DNA of 64,000 bases from Allobosea sp. Tri-44 (GTDB taxonomy: Bacteria; Pseudomonadota; Alphaproteobacteria; Rhizobiales; Beijerinckiaceae): contig NZ_NBDP01000030.1 of NCBI RefSeq assembly GCF_004123845.1, forward strand, positions 806,001-870,000, given 5' to 3'. Numbering within the stretch: the stretch's first letter is position 1; every line of letters starts with the position of its first letter. The translations under genes were made by a program, and so were the position numbers. Shown here piece after piece: positions 1 to 9,488 of this stretch. The notes below the pieces were generated by a model. That model saw only the letters and a program-made list of their open reading frames with translations, was not told where the DNA came from and searched no databases.

Positions 1-1
1 C

Positions 2-112
2 CCGGACAACCATTTGCAATATGCGCTGACCTGGTTCGGGCTAGCGGCGACGCTGATCGGTGTGTTCGGCACCTATGCCTGGCAGGCGCGGAGGCCGACG
101 CAGAGCGCCTAA
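2..112 (+). CDS. SURF1 family protein, C-terminal end (cut by window edge)
   Basis: Only the last 36 codons and the TAA stop are in the window. They encode a hydrophobic helix (LTWFGLAATLIGVFGTYAW) followed by a short basic tail, which is how SURF1 proteins end: the second membrane anchor of a cytochrome c oxidase assembly factor that helps insert heme a into subunit I. The tail motif NHLQYALTWFG is characteristic of alphaproteobacterial SURF1, and SURF1 directly before thrC is the usual rhizobial order. The start and first membrane segment lie outside the window, so the call rests on the C-terminus and context. Confidence 0.8.
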   Translation, partial: PDNHLQYALTWFGLAATLIGVFGTYAWQARRPTQSA

Positions 113-181
113 TCAGCCTTTGCTTTTGCCCTCCCCGGCCAACCGGCCTATAGGATCAGCACGACATCAGAGACCATCATC

Positions 182-1597
182 GTGCTGCATATTTCGACCC
201 GTGGCGAAGCGCCGTCGCTCTCTTTCGCCGACGCGCTGCTCGCCGGACTTGCCCGTGACGGCGGCCTCTATCTGCCGCAGACATTGCCGCGCCTGAGCAC
301 CCAGGAGATCGCGGGTTTCGCCGGCAGGCCCTATGCCCAGGTGGCGGAGCGCGTCATCGGCGCGCTCGCCGATGGCGACATTGATGCCGGCGCGCTGAAA
401 GCGATGATCGGCGAGGCCTACGCCACCTTCCGCCATCCGGCGGTCTGTCCGCTCGTCCAGCTCGGCGACAACCTGTTCTCGCTCGAGCTCTTCCACGGCC
501 CGACGCTCGCCTTCAAGGACGTCGCAATGCAGCTGCTCGGGCGGCTGATGGACCATGTGCTGGCGCAGCGCGGCGAGCGCGCCACCATCGTCGGCGCGAC
601 CTCGGGCGACACCGGCAGCGCCGCGATCGACGCCTTCAAGGGGCTGGAACGGGTCGACGTCTTCATCCTCTATCCGGAAGGCCGCGTCTCCGACGTGCAG
701 CGCCGGCAGATGACCACCGTCGAAGCCGACAATGTCCACGCCATCGCGATCGAGGGCACCTTCGACGACTGCCAGAACCTGGTGAAGGCGCTGTTCAATC
801 ATCACGCCTTCCGCGACGAGATCCGGCTCTCCGGCGTCAACTCGATCAACTGGGCGCGGATCGCGGCGCAGGTCGTCTACTATTTCACCGCTGCGAGCGC
901 GCTCGGCTCGCCTCATCGCCCGGTCTCCTTCGCAGTGCCGAGCGGCAATTTCGGCGACATCCTCGCCGGCTGGATCGCCAAGCAGATGGGGCTGCCGGTC
1001 GGCCGGCTGATGATCGGCACCAACAGCAACGACATCCTGGCGCGGACGCTTGAGACCGGCGTCTACGAGATGCGCGGGGTCGCAGCGACGACCTCGCCCT
1101 CGATGGATATCCAGATTTCCTCGAACTTCGAGCGGCTGCTGTTCGAGGCGCATGACCGCGACGGCACGGCGGTGCGCCGGCTGATGCAGTCGCTGCAGCA
1201 ATCCGGCCGCTTCGAGATCGCGCCCGAGCCGCTCGCCCGCATCCGCGCCGATTTCGACGCCGTGTCGCAGGACGAAGCTTCGATCGCCAACGAGATCGGC
1301 ACGACCTGGCGAGAGGCCGGCTATCTGCTCGACCCGCACAGCGCGATCGGCGTCGCCGCCGCACGCAAGCTGCTCGCGCGCGACCCGACGACGCCGGTGG
1401 TGGCGCTCGGCACCGCCCACCCCGCCAAGTTCCCGGCGGCGGTCGCGGCAGCGAGCGGCGTCACGCCCGCTCTCCCTGAGCATCTTGCCGACCTGATGGA
1501 GCGCAAGGAGCGTTTCAGCGTGCTGCCGAACGACCAAAGCAAGCTCGAGCGCTTCGTCGCCGAGCGGGCCCGCGCCGTGCGGAGCGCCGCAGCATGA
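182..1597 (+). CDS. thrC: Threonine synthase
   Basis: Cytosolic PLP enzyme converting O-phosphohomoserine to threonine, the last step of the pathway; its partner kinase thrB is at 14008-14973. The 471-residue length is normal for the long bacterial ThrC class. It begins with the class signature ISTRGEAP, has the PLP lysine in LAFKD (K112), the phosphate-binding ATSGDTGSA loop (139-147) and PSGNFGDILAG near 260. The start is GTG at 182, chosen because it puts the conserved ISTRGEAP at residue 4; no good Shine-Dalgarno is visible. The stop overlaps the next gene by four bases (ATGA), so the two are probably co-translated. Confidence 0.96.
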   Translation: MLHISTRGEAPSLSFADALLAGLARDGGLYLPQTLPRLSTQEIAGFAGRPYAQVAERVIGALADGDIDAGALKAMIGEAYATFRHPAVCPLVQLGDNLFSLELFHGPTLAFKDVAMQLLGRLMDHVLAQRGERATIVGATSGDTGSAAIDAFKGLERVDVFILYPEGRVSDVQRRQMTTVEADNVHAIAIEGTFDDCQNLVKALFNHHAFRDEIRLSGVNSINWARIAAQVVYYFTAASALGSPHRPVSFAVPSGNFGDILAGWIAKQMGLPVGRLMIGTNSNDILARTLETGVYEMRGVAATTSPSMDIQISSNFERLLFEAHDRDGTAVRRLMQSLQQSGRFEIAPEPLARIRADFDAVSQDEASIANEIGTTWREAGYLLDPHSAIGVAAARKLLARDPTTPVVALGTAHPAKFPAAVAAASGVTPALPEHLADLMERKERFSVLPNDQSKLERFVAERARAVRSAAA

Positions 1598-2946
1598 AGG
1601 CGATCAAAACGTTGAAGGCGAAGACGGACAAGCCGAAGACCGTGAAACAGGGCGAGGCAGCCGGCCACGATCCAGCCGTCAGCCTGACAACGCTGCCGTC
1701 CGGCCTGCGCATCGTCTCCGAGCGCATGGCCCATGCCTCGACCGTCTCGCTCGGCATCTGGATCGGCGCCGGCGCGCGCGATGAGCTGCCGCATGAACAC
1801 GGCCTCGCCCATCTGCTCGAGCACATGGCGTTCAAGGGCACGGCCCGGCGCTCGGCCTTGCAGATCGCCGAGGAGATCGAGAGCGTCGGCGGCGACCTCA
1901 ATGCCGCGACATCGGTCGAATATACCTGCTACACCGCCCGCGTGCTCGGCCAGGATCTGCCGCTGGCGGTCGACATCCTCGCCGACATCCTGACCGCCCC
2001 TGCCCTCAGCGAGGAGGAGCTGGCGCGCGAGAAGGGCGTGATCCTGCAGGAGATCGGCGCCGTCCAGGATACGCCGGACGACCTCGTCTATGACCGCTTC
2101 CTGCAGGCGGCCTTCCCGGAGCAGCCGCTCGGCCGGCCAATCCTCGGCACGGCGGAGACGGTCAACAGCTTCACGCCCGACGCGATCCGCGCCTATCTCG
2201 GCCGTCATTACCATGCCGGCAACATGGTGCTGGCGGCAGCCGGCGCCGTCGATCACGACGAGCTTGTCGCGCTGGCCGAAGCCTCGCTCGCCGCCCTGCA
2301 GCCGAAGCCCGCAGCAGCACCCAGCCCGCGCGCGCAGGCGAGCTATCACGGCGGCGAAGCCCGCATCGACGGCGACGAGGAGCAGGTCCATATCGTCCTC
2401 GGTTTCCCCGGCAAGCCATTCACAAATGGCGCGCATTACCCGTTGCAGATCTTCTCGGCGGTGCTCGGCGGAGGGCTGTCCTCGCGGCTGTTCCAGGAGG
2501 TGCGCGAGCGCCGTGGCCTCGCCTATGCGATCGATGCCTTCCACTGGCCCTTCTCGGATTGCGGCGTCTTCGGCATCAGCGCCGGCACGGCGCCCGACGA
2601 TGTCGGCGAGCTGGTCGAGGTCGCGCTTGACTGCCTGAGCCAGGCAGCCCGCGACGTCAGCGAGGTCGAGGTCGCCCGGGCGCGGGCACAGATGAAGGTC
2701 GGCCTCCTGGCCTCTCTGGAGAGTCCCGGCGGCAAGCTCGAGCAGATGGCGCGGCAGGTGCTCGTCTTCGGCCGGGCAATCCCACGCGAGGAGCTGGCGC
2801 GCCGGCTCGACGCGGTCAGCCTTGCCGATGTGCGCGCGGCCGGTCAGGCCCTGCTCGACGGCGTGGTCACCGTCGCCGCCGTCGGTCCGCTCGACCACCT
2901 CGCCCCGGTGGCCGCCCTGCGGGCCATGCTGGCGCGGGCCGCCTGA
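1594..2946 (+). CDS. M16 family zinc peptidase (mitochondrial processing peptidase-like)
   Basis: 450 residues of inverzincin fold. The zinc motif HLLEH is intact (H73, E76, H77), with the distal acidic ligand region REKGVILQEI about 75 residues later, and the C-terminal half contains the paired-domain motif GGGLSSRLFQEVRERRGLAY. This is the single-chain bacterial relative of the MPP beta subunit, expected to cut small peptides or leader sequences. It has no signal peptide; a lysine-rich N-terminus of about 25 residues precedes the domain. It overlaps thrC by ATGA, a linkage common in Rhizobiales with no obvious metabolic logic. A separate active/inactive M16 pair lies at 55463-58118. Confidence 0.93.
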   Translation: MKAIKTLKAKTDKPKTVKQGEAAGHDPAVSLTTLPSGLRIVSERMAHASTVSLGIWIGAGARDELPHEHGLAHLLEHMAFKGTARRSALQIAEEIESVGGDLNAATSVEYTCYTARVLGQDLPLAVDILADILTAPALSEEELAREKGVILQEIGAVQDTPDDLVYDRFLQAAFPEQPLGRPILGTAETVNSFTPDAIRAYLGRHYHAGNMVLAAAGAVDHDELVALAEASLAALQPKPAAAPSPRAQASYHGGEARIDGDEEQVHIVLGFPGKPFTNGAHYPLQIFSAVLGGGLSSRLFQEVRERRGLAYAIDAFHWPFSDCGVFGISAGTAPDDVGELVEVALDCLSQAARDVSEVEVARARAQMKVGLLASLESPGGKLEQMARQVLVFGRAIPREELARRLDAVSLADVRAAGQALLDGVVTVAAVGPLDHLAPVAALRAMLARAA

Positions 2947-2950
2947 CGAA

Positions 2951-3562
2951 ATGGCGCTCTTCCGCTTCGCCACCGACCCGCCGGCACGGCCGCTGATCAG
3001 GACCCAGAACCTGATCATGCGCGCTCCCCTCGCCGGCGATTACTCGGCCTGGGCGAGCCTGCGGATGGAGAGCCGCGACTTCCTGACGCCGTGGGAGCCG
3101 GTCTGGAACGAGGACGACCTGACCCGGACGTCCTTCCGCCTGCGCGTCAAGCGCGCCGCCCGCGAAATCGCGTCCGACGAAGCCTATTCGCTGTTCATCC
3201 TCGATTCTCATTCGGAAACCCTGCTGGGCGGGCTGACGATCGGCCTGGTCCGGCGCGGCGTCGCGCAGGCCTGCACGCTCGGCTACTGGATGGGCCAGCG
3301 CCATGCGGGCAAGGGCCATATGACCGAAGCCGTGCGCGGCGCGCTCGACTTCGCCTTTTCCGAGCTGGCTTTGCACCGGGTCGAAGCGGCCTGCCTGCCG
3401 AACAACGAGCCGTCGCGCCGGCTGCTGGAGCGTGTCGGCTTCACCCGCGAAGGCGAGGCCCGCGGCTATCTCAGGATAAACGGGGTCTGGGCCGACCACC
3501 TGCTCTACGGCATGCTCGCCTCGGAGCCGCGCCTCCCTTCCGCAACCGGCCGCAAGCTGTGA
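2951..3562 (+). CDS. GNAT acetyltransferase, RimJ/RimL type
   Basis: 203 residues. The acetyl-CoA loop reads [13 protein letters not shown] around 115-127, followed by the RimJ/RimL hallmark N-(E/P)[10 protein letters not shown] and the closing [16 protein letters not shown]. RimJ-type enzymes acetylate the N-terminus of ribosomal proteins or other primary amines; the substrate here cannot be read. The ATG lies four bases after the M16 stop and restores the usual family length; the frame is open upstream inside the M16 gene. It sits in the thrC-M16-GNAT run and its TGA overlaps a possible GTG start of the next gene. Confidence 0.9.
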   Translation: MALFRFATDPPARPLIRTQNLIMRAPLAGDYSAWASLRMESRDFLTPWEPVWNEDDLTRTSFRLRVKRAAREIASDEAYSLFILDSHSETLLGGLTIGLVRRGVAQACTLGYWMGQRHAGKGHMTEAVRGALDFAFSELALHRVEAACLPNNEPSRRLLERVGFTREGEARGYLRINGVWADHLLYGMLASEPRLPSATGRKL

Positions 3563-3645
3563 AGAGGCCGGCATTGCCTTGCCCTCGCCACGTCGCGCCG
3601 ATACCACTGACCATCACGCCTGAAGAGCCTCCCGCAGAGTCCACC

Positions 3646-6552
3646 TTGTCATCGCCATATCGCTTTTTCCGGTCCGGCATCGCCGTTTGCGGCCTTCTCA
3701 TGCTGGTGCTGCTGACTTTGGTGCGGCCAGCGCTGGCGGTGGAGGCACAGCGCGTGCCGCTCGACGTGCCGGTGCTCGACCTGACGGATGTGGTCGAGCG
3801 CAACAAATCCGATGGCGACGTCATCCAGATCTCGACGGCGCCAGGGGCCGACGGCATCGTCCGGCGCATCGCCGTCCGGGCGCGCGAATCCGGGGCGCGG
3901 CCGGACTGGATCGTCTTCGCGCTGACCAATGATTCCGACGAGCAGATCGACCGCCTGCTGGTCGCCCCCTTCCACCGCCTGATCGGTTCCGGCGTGGTCT
4001 GGCCCGATCTCGGCGACCGCCGCATCGAGGCGATCACCGCGAGCCAGGGCCTGCGGCCCGAGCGTGAAGAGGCGCCCGACGCCGACATCTTCCAGATCAC
4101 GCTCGATCCCGGCACCACTGTCACCTTCGTGGCGGAACTGAAATCATCGAACTTGCCGCAGCTCTATCTGTTCGAGCCGGAAGCCTATCGCCAGAAGACC
4201 AACGGGCTGACGCTCTACAAGGGCATCATCATCGGCATCGCCGGACTGCTCGCGCTGTTCCTGACCATCATCTTCGTGGTCAAGGGCGCGGTCATCTTCC
4301 CGGCAGCGGCGGCGCTGGCCTGGGCAGTGCTGGCCTATGCCGGGCTCGATTTCGGCTTCTTCCAGCGCATCTTCCCGCTGACCCCGGCTATCGAGCGAAT
4401 ATACCGCGCCGGCGCCGAGGTGGTGCTGGCGGCGACGCTGCTCGTCTTCCTCTTCGCCTATCTCAACCTGTCGCGCTGGCATGTGCGCTATAGCCACATC
4501 ACCATCGTCTGGATCCTCGGCCTCGCCGGGCTGGTCGGCCTTGCGGTCTTCGACGCGCCGATGGCGTCGGGCATCGCCCGCATCTCGATCGCTGCCGTTG
4601 CAGCGATCGGCTTCGTGCTGATCCTGCACCTTGCCACCCATGGCTATGAACGGGCGGTGATGCTGATCCCGACCTGGTTCCTGCTGCTGGTCTGGGTGAC
4701 GGCGGCGGGCTTCACCGTTGTCGGCCAGGTCACGCGCGATCTCGTGCCGCCTGCCCTGATCGGCGGCCTCATCCTGATCGTCCTGCTGATCGGCTTCACC
4801 GTGGTGCAGCACGCCTTCGCCGGCGGCACGCTGGGTCAGGGGCTGGTCTCCGACACCGAGCGGCAGGCCCTGGCGCTCGCGGGCTCCGGCGATCTCGTCT
4901 TCGACTGGGACGTCTCCGCCGACAAGATCTTCGTCTCGCCGCAGACCGAGATATTGCTCGGCCTGTCCAAGGGCGCGCTCGAGGGCTCGGCCGCACGCTG
5001 GCTCGAACATATGCACGTCGCCGATCGCGACCGCTACCGGGTCTCGCTCGACGCGGTGATCGAGCAGCGCCGCGGCAAGCTGCAGCTCGACTTCCGCCTG
5101 CGTTCCGCCAATGGCGCCTATCACTGGTTCAGCCTGAAGGCCCGGCCGGTCATCGGCTCGGATGGCGAGGTCATCCGCGTCATCGGCACGCTCGCCGATG
5201 TCACCGAGCAGCGCACGGCGCAGGAGCGCATGCTGCACGACGCCGTGCACGACAACCTGACCGGCCTGCCCAATCGCGAGCTGTTCCAGGACCGGCTCAC
5301 CGCGGTGTTCGGCTTCAGCCGCGCCGACGACGCCATCCGCCCGACCGTGATCGTGATCGACATCGACCGCTTCAAGCAGGTCAACGAATCGGTCGGCTTC
5401 TCGGCCGGCGATTCGATCCTGCTGACGCTGGCGCGCCGCCTCGGCCGGCTGCTCAGGACGCAGGATACGCTGGCGCGGATCGGCGGCGACATCTTCGCGA
5501 TGATCCTGGTCTCGGAGAGCGACCCGGAGCGGGTGCTGGCCCTGGCCGAGCTGATCCGCCGCGCCGTCTCGACGCCGATCACCTTCGCCGAGCGCGAGAT
5601 CGTGCTGACGCCGTCGATCGGGCTCGCGCTGTTCGACGGCACGCCGACGGCGCGCAAGGACGACGCGCTGAAGAACGCCGAGCTCGCCATGGCCCATGCC
5701 AAGAACCAGGGCGGCAACCTGGTCGAGGTCTTCGTGCCGGCGATGCGCAGCGACCGCAACGATCGCCTCGCACTCGAAAGCGACCTGCGCCGGGCGATCG
5801 AGCGTGGCGAGATCCAGGTGATGTACCAGCCGATCGTCAGGCTGGAGGATCGGACCATCGCCGGCTTCGAGGCGCTGATGCGCTGGGACCATCCGCGCGA
5901 GGGCCGGCTGCTGCCGCAGGATTTCCTCGCGATCGCCGAGGAGAGCGGGCTGATCGTCGATCTCGGCGTCTATGTGATGGACCGCACGGCGCGCGAGCTC
6001 GCCGCCTGGCAGGCCGCGCTCGAGGTCGACCCGCCGATCTTTGCCAGCGTCAACGTCTCCAGCCGCCAGCTGCTGCGCCACGACCTGCTGCGGGACGTGA
6101 AGGCCGTGCTGGCGCGCCGGCGCGTGCTGCCCGGCACGCTCAAGCTCGAGATCACCGAGAGCCTGGTGATGGAGAACCCGGAATATGCGGCGCAGATGCT
6201 CAGCCGTATCCGCGATCTCGGCGCCGGCTTGTCGCTCGACGATTTCGGCACCGGCTATTCCTCGCTGTCCTATCTGCAGCGCTTCCCGTTCGACACGATC
6301 AAGATCGACCAGAGCTTCGTGCGCCAGATGGGCAACGGCAAGCCGCCGGTGATCCTGCGCTCGATCGTCCAGCTCGCCGGCGATCTGCAGATGGACGTCG
6401 TCGCCGAAGGCGCAGAGACCGAATCGGACGCGATCGAGCTCTACCAGCTCGGCTGCCAGTACGCGCAGGGCTACACCTTCGGCCAGCCGATGACGGCGGC
6501 GGAAGCGCGCCGGCTGGTGGGAGCGTCGAGCTCGACCTTCGAGGCGGCGTAA
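3646..6552 (+). CDS. Membrane PAS/GGDEF/EAL protein with degenerate GGDEF (GGDIF)
   Basis: A c-di-GMP signalling protein of 968 residues from the TTG chosen here. In order: signal sequence with an ALA cleavage site near residue 31; a periplasmic beta-rich domain to about 190; seven hydrophobic segments (about 192-388); a PAS domain (about 405-525); GGDEF domain (525-700) whose signature is GGDIF at 613-617, lacking the catalytic Glu; EAL domain with EAL at 742-744, [24 protein letters not shown] at 865 and KIDQSFV at 886. I infer a phosphodiesterase with a regulatory or dead cyclase domain, driven by a periplasmic cue. GTG at 3559, overlapping the previous stop, is an alternative start adding 29 residues; ATG 3700 would destroy the signal peptide. 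Confidence 0.9.
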   Translation: MSSPYRFFRSGIAVCGLLMLVLLTLVRPALAVEAQRVPLDVPVLDLTDVVERNKSDGDVIQISTAPGADGIVRRIAVRARESGARPDWIVFALTNDSDEQIDRLLVAPFHRLIGSGVVWPDLGDRRIEAITASQGLRPEREEAPDADIFQITLDPGTTVTFVAELKSSNLPQLYLFEPEAYRQKTNGLTLYKGIIIGIAGLLALFLTIIFVVKGAVIFPAAAALAWAVLAYAGLDFGFFQRIFPLTPAIERIYRAGAEVVLAATLLVFLFAYLNLSRWHVRYSHITIVWILGLAGLVGLAVFDAPMASGIARISIAAVAAIGFVLILHLATHGYERAVMLIPTWFLLLVWVTAAGFTVVGQVTRDLVPPALIGGLILIVLLIGFTVVQHAFAGGTLGQGLVSDTERQALALAGSGDLVFDWDVSADKIFVSPQTEILLGLSKGALEGSAARWLEHMHVADRDRYRVSLDAVIEQRRGKLQLDFRLRSANGAYHWFSLKARPVIGSDGEVIRVIGTLADVTEQRTAQERMLHDAVHDNLTGLPNRELFQDRLTAVFGFSRADDAIRPTVIVIDIDRFKQVNESVGFSAGDSILLTLARRLGRLLRTQDTLARIGGDIFAMILVSESDPERVLALAELIRRAVSTPITFAEREIVLTPSIGLALFDGTPTARKDDALKNAELAMAHAKNQGGNLVEVFVPAMRSDRNDRLALESDLRRAIERGEIQVMYQPIVRLEDRTIAGFEALMRWDHPREGRLLPQDFLAIAEESGLIVDLGVYVMDRTARELAAWQAALEVDPPIFASVNVSSRQLLRHDLLRDVKAVLARRRVLPGTLKLEITESLVMENPEYAAQMLSRIRDLGAGLSLDDFGTGYSSLSYLQRFPFDTIKIDQSFVRQMGNGKPPVILRSIVQLAGDLQMDVVAEGAETESDAIELYQLGCQYAQGYTFGQPMTAAEARRLVGASSSTFEAA

Positions 6553-6560
6553 GCGGAAGC

Positions 6561-6650
6561 GTCATTCTCGGGCTTGACCCGAGAATCTCATGACGAGAAA
6601 GCTCCGTCCGACGCCGGGCCTGAGATGCTCGGGTCAAGCCCGAGCATGAC
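6561..6650. repeat. Two inverted copies of a palindromic repeat
   Basis: Two hairpins fill the gap between convergent genes. Copy one (6561-6594) has arms ATTCTCGGG/CCCGAGAAT around CTTGA. Copy two (6623-6650) has arms ATGCTCGGG/CCCGAGCAT around TCAAG, that is, the same unit in reverse. GTCAT / ATGAC sequences mark the outer ends. This looks like the common rhizobial intergenic palindrome and could act as a bidirectional terminator for the EAL gene and yqgE. Confidence 0.75.
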
Positions 6651-6655
6651 GCTCT

Positions 6656-7276
6656 TCAAGCGTGCCCGGCATCCTTCGACAGGAAGGCCGGGTCGATGCC
6701 GAGCTTGCCGAGCGCCCGCGTGTATTTGGTATCAAGCGCATCATCGAAGAGCAGCTCGGGATCAGCCGGGCAATGCAGCCAGCCATTGGACTGGATCTCG
6801 GATTCGAGCTGTCCGGCTCCCCAGCCAGCATAGCCGAGCGCCAGCACAGCGCTTTCCGGCCCGGTGCCGACGGCGATGGCGCGCAGGATGTCGAGCGTCG
6901 CGGTCAGGCAGATGCCGTCGTCGATCGGCAGCGTCGCCGATTCCAGGAAGAAGTCGGCGCTGTGCAGGACGAAGCCACGCTTGGTCTCGACCGGACCGCC
7001 GCGCAGGACCTTCACCTTCTCGGCCTGTGTCGGCAGACGAATCGCCTGGTCAGGCGGGATCACGTCGAGCTGGACGAGCAGCTCGGGAAAGCGCGTATCG
7101 GCCGCGGGCTTGTTGACGATGATGCCCATCGCGCCATCCTCGGAATGGGCGCAGAGATAGACTACGCTGCGGGCGAAGCGTGGATCGCTCATGCCCGGCA
7201 TGGCGATCAGGCATTGCCCGTCGAGATAGCTGCGTCCGCTGACGCGCTGGTTCGAGCCGAGATTCATGTTCGCCAT
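6656..7276 (-). CDS. yqgE: YqgE/AlgH family protein (UPF0301)
   Basis: 206 residues, the normal length for this family. Seen motifs are [14 protein letters not shown], the D-x-RF-xx-SV-YLC-H strand and [10 protein letters not shown] near the N-terminus. The molecular function of YqgE/AlgH is not established. The frame is open a further 36 codons upstream, but the ATG at 7276 gives the family length; a second ATG three codons in is possible. It is convergent with the EAL gene and divergent from the DsbD-like gene at 7485. Confidence 0.93.
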   Translation of the reverse strand: MANMNLGSNQRVSGRSYLDGQCLIAMPGMSDPRFARSVVYLCAHSEDGAMGIIVNKPAADTRFPELLVQLDVIPPDQAIRLPTQAEKVKVLRGGPVETKRGFVLHSADFFLESATLPIDDGICLTATLDILRAIAVGTGPESAVLALGYAGWGAGQLESEIQSNGWLHCPADPELLFDDALDTKYTRALGKLGIDPAFLSKDAGHA

Positions 7277-7484
7277 GGTAGAGCATGTTGGGCTGATGTG
7301 GGAATCACTTTGGCTCGGTAGCGATCCCGGCCTTCCGGCGTAGCGCGAACGTGCCCCGAAACACCCGCTCCGTGCTCGCCGCAATGCTGGCGCAAAACTG
7401 GCGATGCTTGAAGATGTGCCGATACGGGATCACAGCATCGGTATCGTCCTCGCAAAATTGGACTGGATCGCCTAAATCAGACGC

Positions 7485-8324
7485 GTGAAAACGGTCACAA
7501 CCTTCGCTCTCCTCGCCGCGCTGGCGCTCGGCACGCCGGCTTCCGCCCAGGAAGCCGTGGTTTCGCCATGGTCGAAGGCCGCTTACTCGTCGGTGCGCCT
7601 GATCGCGGGTGCGACCGCGCCATCGGGCAAGCAGCGCATCGGCGTCGAGATCACGATGTCGCCTGGCTTCAAGACCTATTGGCGCAGCCCCGGCGATGCC
7701 GGCGTGCCGCCGGTCTTCGACTGGAGCGGCTCGGAGAATGTCGGCGGCCTCGACGTGCGCTGGCCGACACCCGAGCGCTTCGAGGACGGCGCCGGTTCCG
7801 GCATCGGCTATGTCGGCCAGGTGGTGGTGCCGGTCTCGGTCCAGCCGATAGACCCGACGCGCCCGGTCACGGTGGTGCTGAAGCTCGACTATGCGGTCTG
7901 CGACAAGATCTGCGTGCCGGCCAAAGGCGAGGCGCGCCTGTGGCTCGAGCCCGGCGTCACCTCGGTGGCCTCGCCGCGGCTGGAGCAATTTGAGGCGAGG
8001 ATCCCGCACGCGATCAAGGTCGGCGAGGCCAGCGATCGCCTTTCGATCCTGGAGGTCACGCATGGCGACGCCGCCGTGAAGCTGCTGCTGAAGGCGCCCG
8101 AGGGCGGTTCGGTGGAGGACGTCTTCGTCGAGGGCGCCGGGATGTGGTCCTTCGGCCGGCCGATGCTCATGCCGCAGCCCGACGGCACGGTCGCCGCGAA
8201 GCTCAAGATCGTCGAGCGCCCCAAGGGCGCGACTGGTCCGACGCCGCTCATCATCACCGTGCGCGGAAAACCGCAGGCGGTGGAGACGCGGCTCGAACTC
8301 GACATCGGCAACGCGAAGCCGTAA
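7485..8324 (+). CDS. Stand-alone DsbD N-terminal (alpha) domain-like secreted protein
   Basis: 279 residues starting at GTG with a clean signal peptide (hydrophobic core, cleavage after ASA at about 21). The body matches the DsbD alpha-domain pattern: SPGFKTYWRSPGDAGVPP, then LDYAVCDKICVPAKG with a CxxxC pair like the redox cysteines of DsbD-alpha. Full-length DsbD continues into membrane and thioredoxin domains; both are missing and no DsbD/CcdA-like gene is nearby. I infer a periplasmic reductant-relay or metal-handling protein. It is followed after 43 bases by a peroxiredoxin, suggesting a shared redox role. Confidence 0.82.
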   Translation: MKTVTTFALLAALALGTPASAQEAVVSPWSKAAYSSVRLIAGATAPSGKQRIGVEITMSPGFKTYWRSPGDAGVPPVFDWSGSENVGGLDVRWPTPERFEDGAGSGIGYVGQVVVPVSVQPIDPTRPVTVVLKLDYAVCDKICVPAKGEARLWLEPGVTSVASPRLEQFEARIPHAIKVGEASDRLSILEVTHGDAAVKLLLKAPEGGSVEDVFVEGAGMWSFGRPMLMPQPDGTVAAKLKIVERPKGATGPTPLIITVRGKPQAVETRLELDIGNAKP

Positions 8325-8367
8325 CCCTGCCGCCGGGCGGTAACCAGCCGCAGCAGGAGACATGGCG

Positions 8368-8853
8368 ATGGCGATCAAGGTCGGTGACAAGCTTCCGCAG
8401 GCAACGTTTCGCGTGATGACGGCCGATGGGCCGGCCGCCAAGACCACGGACGACCTGTTCAAGGGCCGCAAGATCGTGCTCTTCGCCGTGCCGGGTGCCT
8501 TCACGCCGACCTGCCATAAGAACCACCTGCCCGGCTTTGTGAACAAGGCGGCCGAGATCAAGGCCAAGGGCGTCGAGGAGATCTTCGTCACCGGCGTCAA
8601 CGACGTCTTCGTGATGGATGCCTGGTCGAAGGCGACCGGCGGCGTCGGCGTGATCACCTTCCTCTCCGACGGCAATGCCGACTTCGCCAAGGAGATCGGC
8701 CTGTCGATGGACGGCTCGGGCTTCGGCCTGGGCACCCGCTCGCAGCGCTATTCGATGGTCGTCGAGGACGGCGTCGTGACCACGCTCAATGTCGAGGAGG
8801 CGCCGGGCAAGGCCGACCTCTCCGGCGCCGAGGCGCTGCTGAACCAGCTCTGA
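8368..8853 (+). CDS. Peroxiredoxin, Prx5/redoxin type, single cysteine
   Basis: 161 residues from ATG 8368. The peroxidatic site is PGAFTPTCHKNH with C49, and it is the only cysteine in the protein, so it must be a 1-Cys enzyme that takes electrons from glutathione or another thiol. Family features GVNDVFVMDAW and TRSQRYSMVVEDG are present. AGGAG at 8355-8359 sits 8 bases before ATG 8368 but only 2 before the in-frame ATG at 8362, so the inner start is preferred. A strong hairpin terminator follows at 8879. Confidence 0.95.
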   Translation: MAIKVGDKLPQATFRVMTADGPAAKTTDDLFKGRKIVLFAVPGAFTPTCHKNHLPGFVNKAAEIKAKGVEEIFVTGVNDVFVMDAWSKATGGVGVITFLSDGNADFAKEIGLSMDGSGFGLGTRSQRYSMVVEDGVVTTLNVEEAPGKADLSGAEALLNQL

Positions 8854-8878
8854 GCCCAGCTCGGCTCCATCCGCTTTC

Positions 8879-8905
8879 AAACCCGCGCCGTCTCGGCGCG
8901 GGTTT
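8879..8905 (+). terminator. Rho-independent terminator after peroxiredoxin gene
   Basis: Perfect 11-bp stem AAACCCGCGCC / GGCGCGGGTTT with a 5-base loop, followed by CTCT. It begins 25 bases past the peroxiredoxin stop. Confidence 0.85.
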
Positions 8906-9008
8906 CTCTATTGGGCGGTAGGAGTCAAGGCGCCCCACACTGCGAATGTTCGAGGTGCACGTTAGGCGGACCTCTGGCACGCGCCGCTGGCGGAATGCGG
9001 TTGCTTCC

Positions 9009-9212
9009 TTAGCCGTTGATCAGCCAATCAAAAAACAGAATTCCGACGATTATTAGAACGGCCGAACCGGAAAACAACCATATAGCCATGCTGATCGACT
9101 GCTGTTCCGCATCCGTCGTTCCTAGAATTTTTCCAGCCGGAAATGACAGCAACGCAATAGCAAAGAATACCAATCCAGCTCGCGATAAAAACTGGATGCT
9201 TCGCACCTTCAT
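9009..9212 (-). CDS. Small hypothetical membrane protein (67 aa) in AT-rich patch
   Basis: Starts MKVRSIQFLSRAG and contains two hydrophobic helices (about 12-26 and 43-63) joined by a polar loop, ending in FDWLING. I do not recognise a family. On the minus strand GGAAGG lies about ten bases before the ATG, a usable ribosome site. The reading frame is open far upstream but that extension has ordinary high-GC shadow composition, so the ATG at 9212 is preferred. Base composition from 9009 to about 9240 is clearly more AT-rich than its neighbours, suggesting acquired DNA or a relaxed, weakly expressed gene. Confidence 0.55.
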   Translation of the reverse strand: MKVRSIQFLSRAGLVFFAIALLSFPAGKILGTTDAEQQSISMAIWLFSGSAVLIIVGILFFDWLING

Positions 9213-9488
9213 ATATCGACAACCTTCCGCGACGGTTGATGCTAACCCGAGCTTAGCATGCCGCGGTAATGTCCGTATCGGTCGTGAGCTGGCTGCCCCG
9301 CCAGGTCTCTGGATTCTCTCCGGAGTCGGCGCGCTGGCCGCTCTATGGTTGGGGCAATGAATGGACCGATGCCGGGTGCGCTTGTTCATGTCCAGCAGCG
9401 AATCCGATCGATCCGATCTGCGCTTGTCATGAGACAGCGCCGAAGACCGCCGCTAGCCTCCCGATAAAATCGAGGAGACGCCAGGCCC

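Noticed and set aside
1321..3018. Long antisense open frame (565 codons) opposite thrC and the M16 gene
   Set aside because: It shadows two well-recognised genes; Arg/Ala/Asp-rich, no family feature.
4144..6081. 645-codon minus-strand open frame opposite the EAL gene
   Set aside because: Mirror of high-GC codon use; composition is Gln/Arg/Asp-rich and the sense gene has complete domains.
7305..7484. Minus-strand frame reading [24 protein letters not shown] in the yqgE/DsbD gap
   Set aside because: Looks somewhat protein-like and may be the tail of a lost gene, but the upstream part runs antisense to the DsbD-like gene and no start or family could be supported.
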